The position numbers and the translations under genes were made by a program. Positions 8,884-16,911 of a DNA stretch of 64,000 bases are shown here, piece by piece. The stretch spans positions 62,001-126,000 of the forward strand of contig JBJHDF010000002.1 of NCBI GenBank assembly GCA_050486405.1, read 5' to 3'. The DNA comes from JBJHDF01 sp050486405. Its GTDB lineage: Bacteria > Pseudomonadota > Gammaproteobacteria > Pseudomonadales > Cellvibrionaceae. The notes beneath the pieces are model-generated. The model saw nothing but the letters and a program-made list of their open reading frames with translations, was not told the DNA's origin and made no database searches. Each line of letters opens with the position of its first letter. Position 1 is the stretch's first letter.

Positions 8884-10125
8884 ATGACAGAAAAAAAACA
8901 AAGCAGGGCACTGCTGGCCATTACCGCAGCTGCGGTCTCATTGCCCGGGTTGCTGCCAAAAGTCGTGGAAGGCTCCACGCCAATTGAAAACCCTACATTC
9001 AGCTATCGTTATTCCCGCTACGCCGAAGATCCCATGGCGGCCGGAAATTTGCTGGCGGGCGACCCGGACCGGTATGAAATTGACACCCATCAGTTGCGGT
9101 TTCAGACGGCTATTGGCGATCATATGGAGATTTCTTTTGACCTGATCCGCGAATCCATGTCCGGCGCTTCGCCCTGGTTTGTCGCCTACCAGGACAGGCT
9201 GGATGACGAGGGAAATCCGGTGCTGGATGGCGAAGGTCGCGTTTTGCGGGACCCGGTGCAGGTCATGAGCAGTGCCACCATCGTGGAAGACCGCACGGCA
9301 TTTGACTTGGGGTTAAGCCGGTATTTCACCAGGTCCAGAAACACAACAACGATAGGTTTTTCCACAGAAAACGACTACGACGCCTACAGCTTTTCCACCG
9401 CTCAGATGTTTGCGTTCAACAATAACAACACTGAACTGGAATTTACCCTGAGGGCATCCCGAGACCAGCTGGCGCCCACCCATACCGAGATCTTTACGCC
9501 CAGTGTTGAGTCAGCCAACAAATACAATGTGGGCGGCAGTATCAGTTTGGCTCAGGTGATGACCCGCTCTTCCATTATCAGTACGGCCCTGGGTTACAAC
9601 GTCTATAACGGCTTTCTATCCGACCCCTACAAGCGGGCTCTGGTGGGAGACAACATAGTGCCGGATTCCCGGCCGGATATTCGCGAGCATATCTCTTGGC
9701 ACAACCGCTATCGCAAATTTTTTTCCGGCGTCAACGCGGCGCTGCATTTGGACTACCGCTATTTTGCCGACAGTTGGCATGTGGATTCCCACACGGTATT
9801 ACTGGGGTGGCATCAAAACTTTGGCCAGCATGTGCGCATCGCGCCCGAAGTGCGGTGGTACGCTCAGAGTGAAGCAGCCTTCTATCGCAATTACTATGAT
9901 CATGAGCGCAACGATGGTTTTTACTCCAGTGACTATCGCCTTTCTGCCTTTGCGGCGCTGAGTATGAAGGTGAATGTGATATTCACTTTCGAGTCGGCAA
10001 CTATCAATATCGCCTATGAGTCCTACGAGAGCACGGATAAATCCGGAGACGCCACCGGCCAGCGAGCCAATCCGGGGCTGGTCAGTTTCAGCCATATCGG
10101 TGCCGGCTTCGCTTATCGCTTCTGA
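8884..10125 (+). CDS. DUF3570 family outer-membrane beta-barrel protein
   Basis: I start this 413-residue protein at ATG 8884 (MTEKKQSRALLAI), which yields an N-terminal hydrophobic segment; an in-frame ATG at 8821 would overlap the upstream gene. The body is a series of alternating polar/aromatic strands ending in AGFAYRF with a terminal Phe, as expected for an outer-membrane barrel. The DUF3570 hallmark SRYAEDP and the following SMSGASPWF are present. Residues 90-96 read ESMSGAS (bases 9151-9171), close to the flavinylation consensus D-x-x-(S/T)-G-A-(T/S) used by ApbE on NqrB, NqrC and RnfG. The TGA overlaps the apbE ATG (TGATG). I see the motif directly; flavin attachment is a hypothesis. 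Confidence 0.86.
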   Translation: MTEKKQSRALLAITAAAVSLPGLLPKVVEGSTPIENPTFSYRYSRYAEDPMAAGNLLAGDPDRYEIDTHQLRFQTAIGDHMEISFDLIRESMSGASPWFVAYQDRLDDEGNPVLDGEGRVLRDPVQVMSSATIVEDRTAFDLGLSRYFTRSRNTTTIGFSTENDYDAYSFSTAQMFAFNNNNTELEFTLRASRDQLAPTHTEIFTPSVESANKYNVGGSISLAQVMTRSSIISTALGYNVYNGFLSDPYKRALVGDNIVPDSRPDIREHISWHNRYRKFFSGVNAALHLDYRYFADSWHVDSHTVLLGWHQNFGQHVRIAPEVRWYAQSEAAFYRNYYDHERNDGFYSSDYRLSAFAALSMKVNVIFTFESATINIAYESYESTDKSGDATGQRANPGLVSFSHIGAGFAYRF

Positions 10126-11033
10126 TGGACAGTCGTCTGCAACGCCGGACTTTTCGCGCCATGGGCAGCCCCTGCGAGCTGCAGTTGTATCTCACCCCGG
10201 AGCAGGATGTGGCGGCAGTGATGACGACCGCCATGGACGAGGCTCTGCGCCTGGAGCGCAAATACACCCGCTACCAGTCCAGCAGCGTTACCTCCGCCAT
10301 CAACGCCGCTGCCGGGTCCGGTCAGGCGGTGGCGCTGGATGAGGAAACCGACAAGCTGCTGCACTATGCCGATACCCTCTATCAGCAGAGCGACGGGCTG
10401 TTTGACATTACCTCGGGAATACTGCGCCGCGCCTGGGACTTCAAGTCCGGCAGGCTTCCGCCTCAGAAGCAAATCGATGCCTTGTTGCCCTTGATTGGTT
10501 GGCACCGTGTGGTGCGCGACGAGCGGGGCATCAGGCTGCCGGAGCACGGCATGGAGTTGGACTTTGGCGGTTATGTCAAGGAGTACGCCGCCGACTGCGT
10601 GGCCGAAGTGTGCCACCGTCTGGGGGTGAGACACGGCCTGGTGAACCTGGGTGGCGATGTCAAACTGATCGGCCCCCATCCGGACGGCAAGCCCTGGCAG
10701 GTGGGGGTGCAGCATCCCCGGCACCGGGACAGGGCCATCGCCACGGTGGCGCTGTCCAGCGGCGCCCTGACCACCAGCGGCGACTACGAGCGCTTTATGC
10801 TGGTGGACGGCCGCCGCTACTGCCACCTGCTCAACCCGAAAACCGGCTGGAGTATTCAGCCGCGGTTTTCATCCATCAGTATCATTGCCGAACAGTGCAT
10901 CGTCGCCGGCGCCCTGTCCACCATCGCCATGCTGAAAAGCGGCGGGGGCGAAGACTGGGCGGAAGACCTGGGCGTGCCCTATCTCAGTGTTGACCAGCAG
11001 ATGCAACTGGGCGGCAAAATCATCACCCTCTAA
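10125..11033 (+). CDS. apbE: FAD:protein FMN transferase (ApbE family)
   Basis: ApbE enzymes move FMN from FAD onto Ser/Thr of target proteins through a phosphoester bond, with Mg2+. This 302-residue member shows FRAMGSPCELQLY at the start, YADTLYQQSDGLFDIT, LDFGGYVKEYA, GLVNLGGDVK, and ALTTSGDYERF...CHLLNPKTGW, the usual family landmarks. Unlike many gammaproteobacterial ApbE proteins it has no signal peptide or lipobox: the sequence starts straight into the fold at MDSRLQRRTF. It would therefore act in the cytoplasm unless the true start is missed; the TGATG overlap with the upstream gene argues the start is right. The enzyme is likely dedicated to a protein in this operon. A palindrome lies directly after the stop. 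Confidence 0.93.
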   Translation: MDSRLQRRTFRAMGSPCELQLYLTPEQDVAAVMTTAMDEALRLERKYTRYQSSSVTSAINAAAGSGQAVALDEETDKLLHYADTLYQQSDGLFDITSGILRRAWDFKSGRLPPQKQIDALLPLIGWHRVVRDERGIRLPEHGMELDFGGYVKEYAADCVAEVCHRLGVRHGLVNLGGDVKLIGPHPDGKPWQVGVQHPRHRDRAIATVALSSGALTTSGDYERFMLVDGRRYCHLLNPKTGWSIQPRFSSISIIAEQCIVAGALSTIAMLKSGGGEDWAEDLGVPYLSVDQQMQLGGKIITL

Positions 11034-11066
11034 ACTACTGCGCGCAGTAGTTTATGGGATGGATTC
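11031..11066. repeat. Palindromic element, copy A, between convergent apbE and typA
   Basis: AAACTACTGCGCGCAGTAGTTT (11032-11053, split here as AAACTACTGCG and CGCAGTAGTTT) is a perfect 22-base palindrome, followed by ATGGGATGGATTC. Read on the minus strand the element begins GAATCCATCCCATAAAC, matching the GAAGCCATTCCATAAAC terminus of the element at 53485 and the end of that at 57363-57417. It starts at the apbE stop codon and ends at the typA stop, so it probably acts as a bidirectional terminator. Confidence 0.65.
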
Positions 11067-12889
11067 TATTTTTTGGCTCGCTTGCGCTCGTTCTCCGTCA
11101 GCAGTTTCTTGCGCAGGCGAATGCTTTTCGGCGTTACTTCCACCAACTCGTCGTCCTCGATAAACTCCAGTGCCTGCTCCAGGGTGTGGCGAATGGGCGG
11201 CGACAGGGTCAGGGCTTCGTCGGTGCCGGCGGCGCGGATATTGGTCAGTTGCTTGGCCTTGGTGGGGTTCACCACCAGGTCGTTGCCCCGGGAGTGGATG
11301 CCGACGATCTGGCCTTCGTAGACCTCCTCGCCGTGGCCCAGAAACAGGCGGCCGCGATCCTGCAGCGCGTAGAGGGCATAGGCCAGAGTCTTGCCCTTGA
11401 CCATGGACACCAGCACGCCGTTCTGGCGGCTCACCACCTCGCCGGCTTTCACCGGGCCGTAGTGATCGAAGATGCTGGTCATGATGCCGGAGCCGGAGGT
11501 GAGGGTGAGAAACTGACCGCGAAAACCGATCAGTCCACGCGACGGCACGATAAATTCCAATTTGACCCGGCCCTTGCCGTCGGGCTCCATATTGGTCATC
11601 TCGGCCTTGCGCAGGCCCAGCTCTTCCATCACCGCGCCCTGGTGCTGATCTTCCACATCGATCACCACCTGCTCGAAGGGCTCGTGGATCTCGCCGTCCA
11701 CCTCCTTCTGAATCACTTCCGGCCGGGACACACCCAGTTCAAAACCTTCCCGGCGCATATTCTCGATCAGCACCGACAGGTGCAGTTCGCCCCGGCCTGA
11801 GACGACGAACTTGTCCGGGCTGTCGCCCTGACGCACCCGCAGCGCCACGTTGTGGATCAGCTCCTGATCCAGCCGTTCGCGGATATTGCGCGAGGTGACA
11901 AACTTGCCTTCGCGGCCGGCAAAGGGTGAGTCGTTGACCTGGAAGGTCATGCTCACCGTGGGTTCGTCCACCGACAGAGCCGGCAATGCCTCCACCTTGT
12001 CTGGGCTGCACAGGGTGTCAGAGATATCGAGCCCGTCCACACCGGTGATGCAGACAATGTCGCCGGCGGTGGCGCGCTGGGTTTCCACCCGCTCCAGGCC
12101 GTGGTGACCCATCACCTGCAGCACCTTGGCCTTGCGCTGCTTGCCTTCACGCTCCAGCACCGTAATCACCTGGTTGGGCGACAGGCTGCCCCGGGCGATG
12201 CGGCCAATGCCGATAACGCCCACATAGCTGTTGTAGTCCAGGGCGGATATCTGCATCTGGAAGGGGCCGTCCACGTCCACCGCCGGGGGTGCCACCCGCT
12301 CGACGATCATTTCGAACAGGGGCGTCATGTCGTCCGCCAGCTGATCCGGCCTGGGGCCGGCCACGCCGTTCAGGGCGGAGGCGTAGATCACGGGAAAATC
12401 CAGCTGCTCGTCGCTGGCGCCCAGGCGGTCGAACAGGTCAAACACCTGGTCCACCACCCAGTCGGGCCGGGCGCCGGGGCGGTCCACCTTGTTGATGACC
12501 ACAATGGGGTTCAGGCCCTTTTCAAACGCCTTCTGGGTGACGAAACGGGTCTGCGGCATGGGGCCGTCCACCGCATCCACCAGCAGCAGCACCGAGTCCA
12601 CCATGGATAGCACCCGCTCCACCTCGCCGCCGAAGTCGGCGTGGCCCGGGGTATCGACGATATTGATGCGGTAGTCGTTCCAGCGGATGGCGGTATTCTT
12701 GGCCAGGATGGTGATGCCGCGCTCGCGCTCCTGGTCGTTGGAGTCCATGATGCGTTCGGCGCCCTGGGTGCGGCGATCGAGAGTGCCGGACTGCTGTAGC
12801 AGGCGGTCCACCAGGGTGGTCTTGCCGTGGTCTACGTGGGCGATAATGGCGATATTGCGCAGGTACTGAATACTGGATGCGTCGGTCAC
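11066..12889 (-). CDS. typA: Ribosome-associated GTPase TypA/BipA
   Basis: A translational GTPase of 607 residues, the normal length for the family. N-terminal G-domain motifs are clear: AHVDHGKTTL (G1), RGITI (G2), DTPGHADFGGE (G3) and NKVDRPGARP (G4), followed by EF-Tu-like domain II, EF-G-like domains, and the BipA-specific C-terminal domain with SRGLIGFRGQFLT and MVKGKTLAYALYALQDRGRLFLG. TypA helps 50S subunit assembly and growth under stress or cold. It is transcribed convergently with apbE, and no partner gene is linked. The promoter must lie in the 135 bases between its start and position 13025, where I could not pick a convincing one. Confidence 0.97.
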   Translation of the reverse strand: MTDASSIQYLRNIAIIAHVDHGKTTLVDRLLQQSGTLDRRTQGAERIMDSNDQERERGITILAKNTAIRWNDYRINIVDTPGHADFGGEVERVLSMVDSVLLLVDAVDGPMPQTRFVTQKAFEKGLNPIVVINKVDRPGARPDWVVDQVFDLFDRLGASDEQLDFPVIYASALNGVAGPRPDQLADDMTPLFEMIVERVAPPAVDVDGPFQMQISALDYNSYVGVIGIGRIARGSLSPNQVITVLEREGKQRKAKVLQVMGHHGLERVETQRATAGDIVCITGVDGLDISDTLCSPDKVEALPALSVDEPTVSMTFQVNDSPFAGREGKFVTSRNIRERLDQELIHNVALRVRQGDSPDKFVVSGRGELHLSVLIENMRREGFELGVSRPEVIQKEVDGEIHEPFEQVVIDVEDQHQGAVMEELGLRKAEMTNMEPDGKGRVKLEFIVPSRGLIGFRGQFLTLTSGSGIMTSIFDHYGPVKAGEVVSRQNGVLVSMVKGKTLAYALYALQDRGRLFLGHGEEVYEGQIVGIHSRGNDLVVNPTKAKQLTNIRAAGTDEALTLSPPIRHTLEQALEFIEDDELVEVTPKSIRLRKKLLTENERKRAKK

Positions 12890-13024
12890 TTTGGTTGGTG
12901 TCTCTCGGTGTGCAGGAGGGCTGGCAGGCAGGACAGGAAGGTGCCTGGGTATAAAAGCCGGGCATTATACCCGGCAAAGGTCGCGGCAGGAATCATTGCG
13001 GAGAAATTTTCCTGCAGCAGGCTG

Positions 13025-13477
13025 TCAGAGACCAAATCTTCCCCGCCCCTCCTCGCCGGGGGTGACGTACTCGCCGTCGGCGGCGTACTGGAAGGTTTCG
13101 ATACGCAGCCGGCGGCTGTTGACGAAACACACCACCTGATGGGTTTCCGCCGCTCCCTGATGCCTGTTGTCGCTGAACAAATCCACGGTCATAAATATCT
13201 TGTACAGGCCTTCGTTCAGGTCCAGCCGGCTGGAGCGGCTGTCCACCGTCAGGTTGCTCTGGCGCCGCCCGAAATCCCGGCGGGCGCGTTCCTCGCAGGC
13301 CATTTGTGCATCGGTCATGGTGACGTTTTCGTGCATTACACCGCCGCTGTCGCCGCCCTCGCGGGTAAATTGGAGTGCGTCGCTGAAGTAGAGAGTACTG
13401 CCGACGGCGATGAGAATCACCAGGCCGGAAGCAGCGATCAGTGCCAGCAATTGGGTGTACTGTTTTTTTTCCGGCAC
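13025..13477 (-). CDS. Hypothetical single-pass membrane protein
   Basis: I start at GTG 13477 (MPEKKQYTQLLAL) because GGGAGGA lies six bases upstream and the longer frame would run deep into thiI. The product is 150 residues: a short cytoplasmic start, one membrane helix (LLALIAASGLVILIAVGSTLYF, residues about 9-30 written here as two parts LLALIAASGL and VILIAVGSTLYF), then a periplasmic domain with DAQMACEERARRDFG, a conserved-looking KIFMTVDLF strand, and HQVVCFVNSRRLRIETFQY. The two mature-part cysteines could pair. The gene starts two bases after the thiI stop, so it is probably co-transcribed with thiI. I do not recognise a named family. Confidence 0.75.
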   Translation of the reverse strand: MPEKKQYTQLLALIAASGLVILIAVGSTLYFSDALQFTREGGDSGGVMHENVTMTDAQMACEERARRDFGRRQSNLTVDSRSSRLDLNEGLYKIFMTVDLFSDNRHQGAAETHQVVCFVNSRRLRIETFQYAADGEYVTPGEEGRGRFGL

Positions 13478-13479
13478 GA

Positions 13480-14940
13480 TCAATCCTCCCGGGGACGGAA
13501 CACTCCCACATTCTGATGGCCGGCGTCGCGCAGATGGGCGGCGTGGAGCTGGCTCATCACGCCCCGACCACAATAGAGTAAATAATAGGCGCCGGAGTCC
13601 AGTTGCGCAAAGCGCTGGGTGAGACGAAAGAAGGGAATGGTTTCCACCTGCACCCCTTCCAACCGCAGGGGGCGCAGGGCCTCCTCGTCCGGATGGCGGA
13701 TATCGATTACCACCTGGCCGGAGACCGGGGTTTCCTGCACGGGCACGGCCTCCTCCGGCGCCAGAGAGTCCGCCAGTTCGTGGATATTCAGTACCTGGCG
13801 AGCGGCCAGAGCGCGCTCCAGTGTTTCACCGTCCAGTGCCTCCTCTGCCGCTGCCACCTTCTCCGGCCTGGCCTTGGTGGTGGGGCGCACAGAGATGACG
13901 CCACAGTACTCCGGCACACTGGCGGAGAAGGTTTCGGTGCCGATGCGCCGGGACAGATCGATGATATCCCCCTTGTCCATGGCGATCAGCGGTCGCAGTA
14001 CCGGCAGTTCGGTGGCGTTGTCGATGGCGCGCAGGTTGGGCAGGGTCTGGCTGGATACCTGGGCGATGCTCTCGCCGGTAACCAGGGCCTGGGCGTTGAT
14101 ATCCTCCGCCACCCGGGTAGCGGCACGCAGCATCAGGCGCTTGAGCATGACCCCCATATAGGCGTTGGGCACCTTCTCCAGGATTTCGCTCACCACTTCC
14201 TCAAAGGGCACCGTGATGAATTTGACGTTGTGTGAGGTGCCGAACTTCTGCCAGAGAAAATAGGCCACTTCCTTCACCGCCATTTCGTGAGCCCGTCCAC
14301 CGAGGCGGAAAAAGCAGAAGTGAGCGCGCACACCGCGCTTCATCATCAGGTAGCTGGCCACCACTGAGTCAAAGCCGCCGGACACCAGGGACAGCACCGC
14401 ATCCTGGGTACCCAGGGGGTAGCCGCCCAGGCCCGGGTACTGACGGGAAATCACGAACAGTCGCCGGTCCTTGATCTCCAGTTTCACTTCCGCCTCGGGG
14501 TTGTGCAGATCCACCCGGGTGTCACGGGTGTGTTTGAGCAGCCCGCCGCCCACATAGCGTTCGACGTCCACCGAGCGAAAGGCGTGCTCACCGCTGCGTT
14601 TGACCCGGACGCAGAAGCTTTTTCCGGTGAGCGCCGGCCCCCAGTATTCCAGGGTTTTGGCCAAGATGTCGTCCATATCGCCCAGGGGGTGGGAGTGCAC
14701 CAGAAAGTAGCTGCCGATACCCGGCGTTCGCCCCAGCAGGTCCGCCACCCGGGCCGTCAGTTCGGGATCGTGGGTGTCGGCGCAAACCTCTACCTTCTCC
14801 CAGTCCCGGCTCACGTCGATGCCCGGAACCAGGGGGCGCAACAGATGGCGCAGATTGTCCCGCAACTGCTTGATAAAGCGCTTGCGCACTGGCGGGCTCT
14901 TGATAATGATCTCCGGAAAAACCTTGACGATAAAGTGCAT
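13480..14940 (-). CDS. thiI: tRNA uracil 4-sulfurtransferase ThiI with rhodanese domain
   Basis: ThiI puts sulfur into 4-thiouridine at position 8 of tRNA and, in enteric bacteria, also feeds thiazole synthesis. The 486-residue protein has the expected order: N-terminal ferredoxin-like and THUMP domains (residues 1-170), the PP-loop ATP pyrophosphatase motif SLVSGGFDSVVASYLM near residue 185, SVPEYCGVISV with the inner cysteine near residue 345, and a C-terminal rhodanese domain with active-site Cys in YLLYCGRGVMSQ near 456. The C-terminal rhodanese domain is the gammaproteobacterial form. A candidate sigma70 promoter lies just upstream (14978-15007). The gene diverges from glnA. Confidence 0.97.
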   Translation of the reverse strand: MHFIVKVFPEIIIKSPPVRKRFIKQLRDNLRHLLRPLVPGIDVSRDWEKVEVCADTHDPELTARVADLLGRTPGIGSYFLVHSHPLGDMDDILAKTLEYWGPALTGKSFCVRVKRSGEHAFRSVDVERYVGGGLLKHTRDTRVDLHNPEAEVKLEIKDRRLFVISRQYPGLGGYPLGTQDAVLSLVSGGFDSVVASYLMMKRGVRAHFCFFRLGGRAHEMAVKEVAYFLWQKFGTSHNVKFITVPFEEVVSEILEKVPNAYMGVMLKRLMLRAATRVAEDINAQALVTGESIAQVSSQTLPNLRAIDNATELPVLRPLIAMDKGDIIDLSRRIGTETFSASVPEYCGVISVRPTTKARPEKVAAAEEALDGETLERALAARQVLNIHELADSLAPEEAVPVQETPVSGQVVIDIRHPDEEALRPLRLEGVQVETIPFFRLTQRFAQLDSGAYYLLYCGRGVMSQLHAAHLRDAGHQNVGVFRPRED

Positions 14941-14977
14941 GGAAGTCTACTGTGCTGCCCCTGAGGTCGAGCGCGGG

Positions 14978-15007
14978 ATTATACGGCAGCGGCTCCGGGA
15001 AGCACAA
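14978..15007 (-). promoter_or_regulatory. Candidate sigma70 promoter for thiI
   Basis: On the minus strand TTGTGC (15007-15002) and TATAAT (14983-14978) are separated by 18 bases, 38 bases before the thiI ATG. The -10 box is perfect and the -35 box matches four of six. Confidence 0.5.
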
Positions 15008-15027
15008 AAAACGGCCTCGCCAGCATT

Positions 15028-15042
15028 GCACTATATTGGTGC
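15028..15042. promoter_or_regulatory. NtrC binding site 1 upstream of glnA
   Basis: GCACTATATTGGTGC fits the NtrC palindrome (GCAC-N7-GTGC). Its centre lies about 150 bases before the predicted glnA transcription start and 31 bases (three helical turns) from site 2, as in the E. coli glnAp2 enhancer pair. Confidence 0.8.
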
Positions 15043-15058
15043 TATTTGCTGCGCACGA

Positions 15059-15073
15059 GCACCAGAATGGTGC
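15059..15073. promoter_or_regulatory. NtrC binding site 2 upstream of glnA
   Basis: GCACCAGAATGGTGC is a full NtrC consensus palindrome (GCACCA-N3-TGGTGC) centred about 119 bases upstream of the predicted sigma54 start site. A weaker half site TGGTGC follows at 15079-15084. Confidence 0.85.
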
Positions 15074-15158
15074 GCAGGTGGTGCTTGCGAGCCGTTTTTT
15101 CCCTGGCGGAGGGCCGAATTGCCCCAATATTACTCGTCTGCCAGCCCATTGTGCAGTA

Positions 15159-15174
15159 TGGCATGTATCTTGCC
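15159..15174 (+). promoter_or_regulatory. Sigma54 promoter of glnA
   Basis: TGGCATGTATCTTGCC carries the -24 GG (15160-15161) and -12 GC (15172-15173) with exactly ten bases between them, as required for RpoN. The predicted start of transcription is near 15185, giving a 5' leader of about 120 bases before the glnA ATG. Together with the two upstream NtrC sites this is a nitrogen-limitation promoter. Confidence 0.85.
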
Positions 15175-15306
15175 ATATCGTTGGGCACCGGATATCCACA
15201 GAGCTGATGACCCCTTGCGGCGGCGCCAGCGGTGTGTGGACAACGCAGGATTTGTAAACCACGTTTTTATTCCACTACGCGAACATAGACTAACTGGAGG
15301 CATTCA

Positions 15307-16710
15307 ATGTCCAAGACACTGGAACTGATCAAGAAACACGAAGCGCGCTGGGTCGACATGCGTTTCACCGACACCAAGGGTAAGGAGCAACACGTCAGCA
15401 TCCCGGCCGACGTAGTGGACGACAGCTTTTTTGAAGAAGGCAAGATGTTTGATGGCTCTTCCGTGGCCGGCTGGAAGGACATCAACGAGTCCGACATGAT
15501 CCTGATGCCGGACGACGATACTGCCGTCCTGGACCCCTTCTCCGACGACGCCACCGTTATCGTACGCTGCAACGTGGTGGAGCCCTCCACCATGCAGGGT
15601 TACGACCGCGACCCGCGCTCCATCGCCCTGCGCGCCGAGGAATACCTGACGTCCACCGGTCTGGGCGACAAGGCTCTGTTCGGCCCCGAGCCGGAATTCT
15701 TTGTCTTCGACAGCGTCCAGTGGGCTGCCTCCATGGGCGGCGCCTTCTACAAGATCAACTCCGAAGAGGCCGCCTGGTCCTCCGGCAGCGAGTTCCCCGA
15801 GGGCAACATGGGTCACCGTCCGGTGGTCAAGGGCGGATACTTCCCGGTGCCGCCGGTTGATTCCCTGCACGATATCCGTGCCGCCATGTGTAACGCCATG
15901 AGCGAAATGGGCCTGGTGGTGGAAGTGCATCACCACGAAGTGGCCACCGCCGGTCAGTGCGAAATCGGTGTTGGTGCCAACACCCTGACCAAGAAAGCCG
16001 ACGAAGTGCAGATTCTGAAGTACTGCGTACACAACGTCGCCCACGCCTATGGCAAAACTGCCACCTTCATGCCCAAGCCCCTGATCGGCGACAACGGCTC
16101 CGGCATGCACGTACACCAGTCCTTCTCCAAAGACGGCGTCAACCAGTTTGCTGGCGACAGCTACGCCGGCCTGAGTGAAACTGCCCTGTACTACATTGGC
16201 GGTATCATCAAGCACGCCAAGGCGCTGAACGCTTTCTGTAACGCCTCCACCAACTCCTACAAGCGTCTGGTGCCTGGCTTTGAAGCTCCGGTAATGCTGG
16301 CCTACTCCGCCCGCAACCGCTCCGCTTCCATCCGGATTCCGTTTGTGACAAGCCCCAAGGCCAAGCGTATCGAGACCCGCTTCCCCGACCCGACCGCCAA
16401 CCCCTACCTGGCGTTTGCCTCCCTGTTGATGGCCGGCCTGGACGGTATCCAGAACAAGATTCACCCCGGCGATGCTGCGGACAAGAACCTGTACGACCTG
16501 CCGCCGGAAGAAGGCAAGGCTATCCCCACTGTGTGCTCCAGCCTGGAACAGGCGCTGGACGCCCTGGATGCGGATCGCGAGTTCCTGACCGCCGGTGGCG
16601 TGTTCAGCGACGACTTCATCGATTCCTACATCGAACTGAAGCGCAACGATATCCAGCGTCTGGGCATGACACCGCACCCGGTGGAGTTCGAGATGTACTA
16701 CAGCGTCTAA
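15307..16710 (+). CDS. glnA: Glutamine synthetase, type I (GlnA)
   Basis: This enzyme makes glutamine from glutamate and ammonia with ATP; it is the entry point for ammonium assimilation, a dodecamer in the cytoplasm. The 467-residue length and the motifs fit GSI-beta: MFDGSSVAGW (beta-grasp region), FGPEPEFFVFD (metal ligands), HHHEVATAGQCEI, NGSGMHVHQS and RIPFVTSPKAKRIETR. The adenylylation tyrosine is Tyr396 in NLYDLPPEE, so activity is probably controlled by GlnE. GGAGG lies just before the ATG. Transcription is from the sigma54/NtrC promoter at 15159, and a strong terminator follows, leaving ntrBC to a separate promoter. Confidence 0.98.
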   Translation: MSKTLELIKKHEARWVDMRFTDTKGKEQHVSIPADVVDDSFFEEGKMFDGSSVAGWKDINESDMILMPDDDTAVLDPFSDDATVIVRCNVVEPSTMQGYDRDPRSIALRAEEYLTSTGLGDKALFGPEPEFFVFDSVQWAASMGGAFYKINSEEAAWSSGSEFPEGNMGHRPVVKGGYFPVPPVDSLHDIRAAMCNAMSEMGLVVEVHHHEVATAGQCEIGVGANTLTKKADEVQILKYCVHNVAHAYGKTATFMPKPLIGDNGSGMHVHQSFSKDGVNQFAGDSYAGLSETALYYIGGIIKHAKALNAFCNASTNSYKRLVPGFEAPVMLAYSARNRSASIRIPFVTSPKAKRIETRFPDPTANPYLAFASLLMAGLDGIQNKIHPGDAADKNLYDLPPEEGKAIPTVCSSLEQALDALDADREFLTAGGVFSDDFIDSYIELKRNDIQRLGMTPHPVEFEMYYSV

Positions 16711-16730
16711 GCGCTGCCGCGTGACCCGGA

Positions 16731-16764
16731 AACCCGCCGCCCCAAAAGGGCGGCGGGTTTTTTT
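16731..16764 (+). terminator. Intrinsic terminator of glnA
   Basis: Arms AACCCGCCGCCC (16731-16742) and GGGCGGCGGGTT (16748-16759) pair perfectly around a CAAAA loop and run into seven T residues ending at 16764. Confidence 0.92.
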
Positions 16765-16807
16765 GCGCCCGCCTTTGGCGCAGTCTGACGCCCCTTCTTA
16801 TTCCTCT

Positions 16808-16822
16808 GCACCAATATGGTGC
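16808..16822. promoter_or_regulatory. NtrC binding site upstream of ntrBC
   Basis: GCACCAATATGGTGC is a consensus NtrC palindrome, 90-155 bases before the possible ntrB starts. In E. coli an NtrC site at the ntrB promoter represses read-out of the weak sigma70 promoter; the same autoregulation is likely here. Confidence 0.78.
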
Positions 16823-16911
16823 GATCCGTGTTCCCTGGGAGTACACTGATGGTTTGAAACGCCCAAAAACAGCGCCCCGACTCAAAATGGGTACTGTGGT
16901 TTGCTTTTTGC

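Noticed and set aside
15304..16677. A 457-codon frame opposite glnA
   Set aside because: Antisense shadow of glutamine synthetase, Gly/His/Val-rich with no motif.
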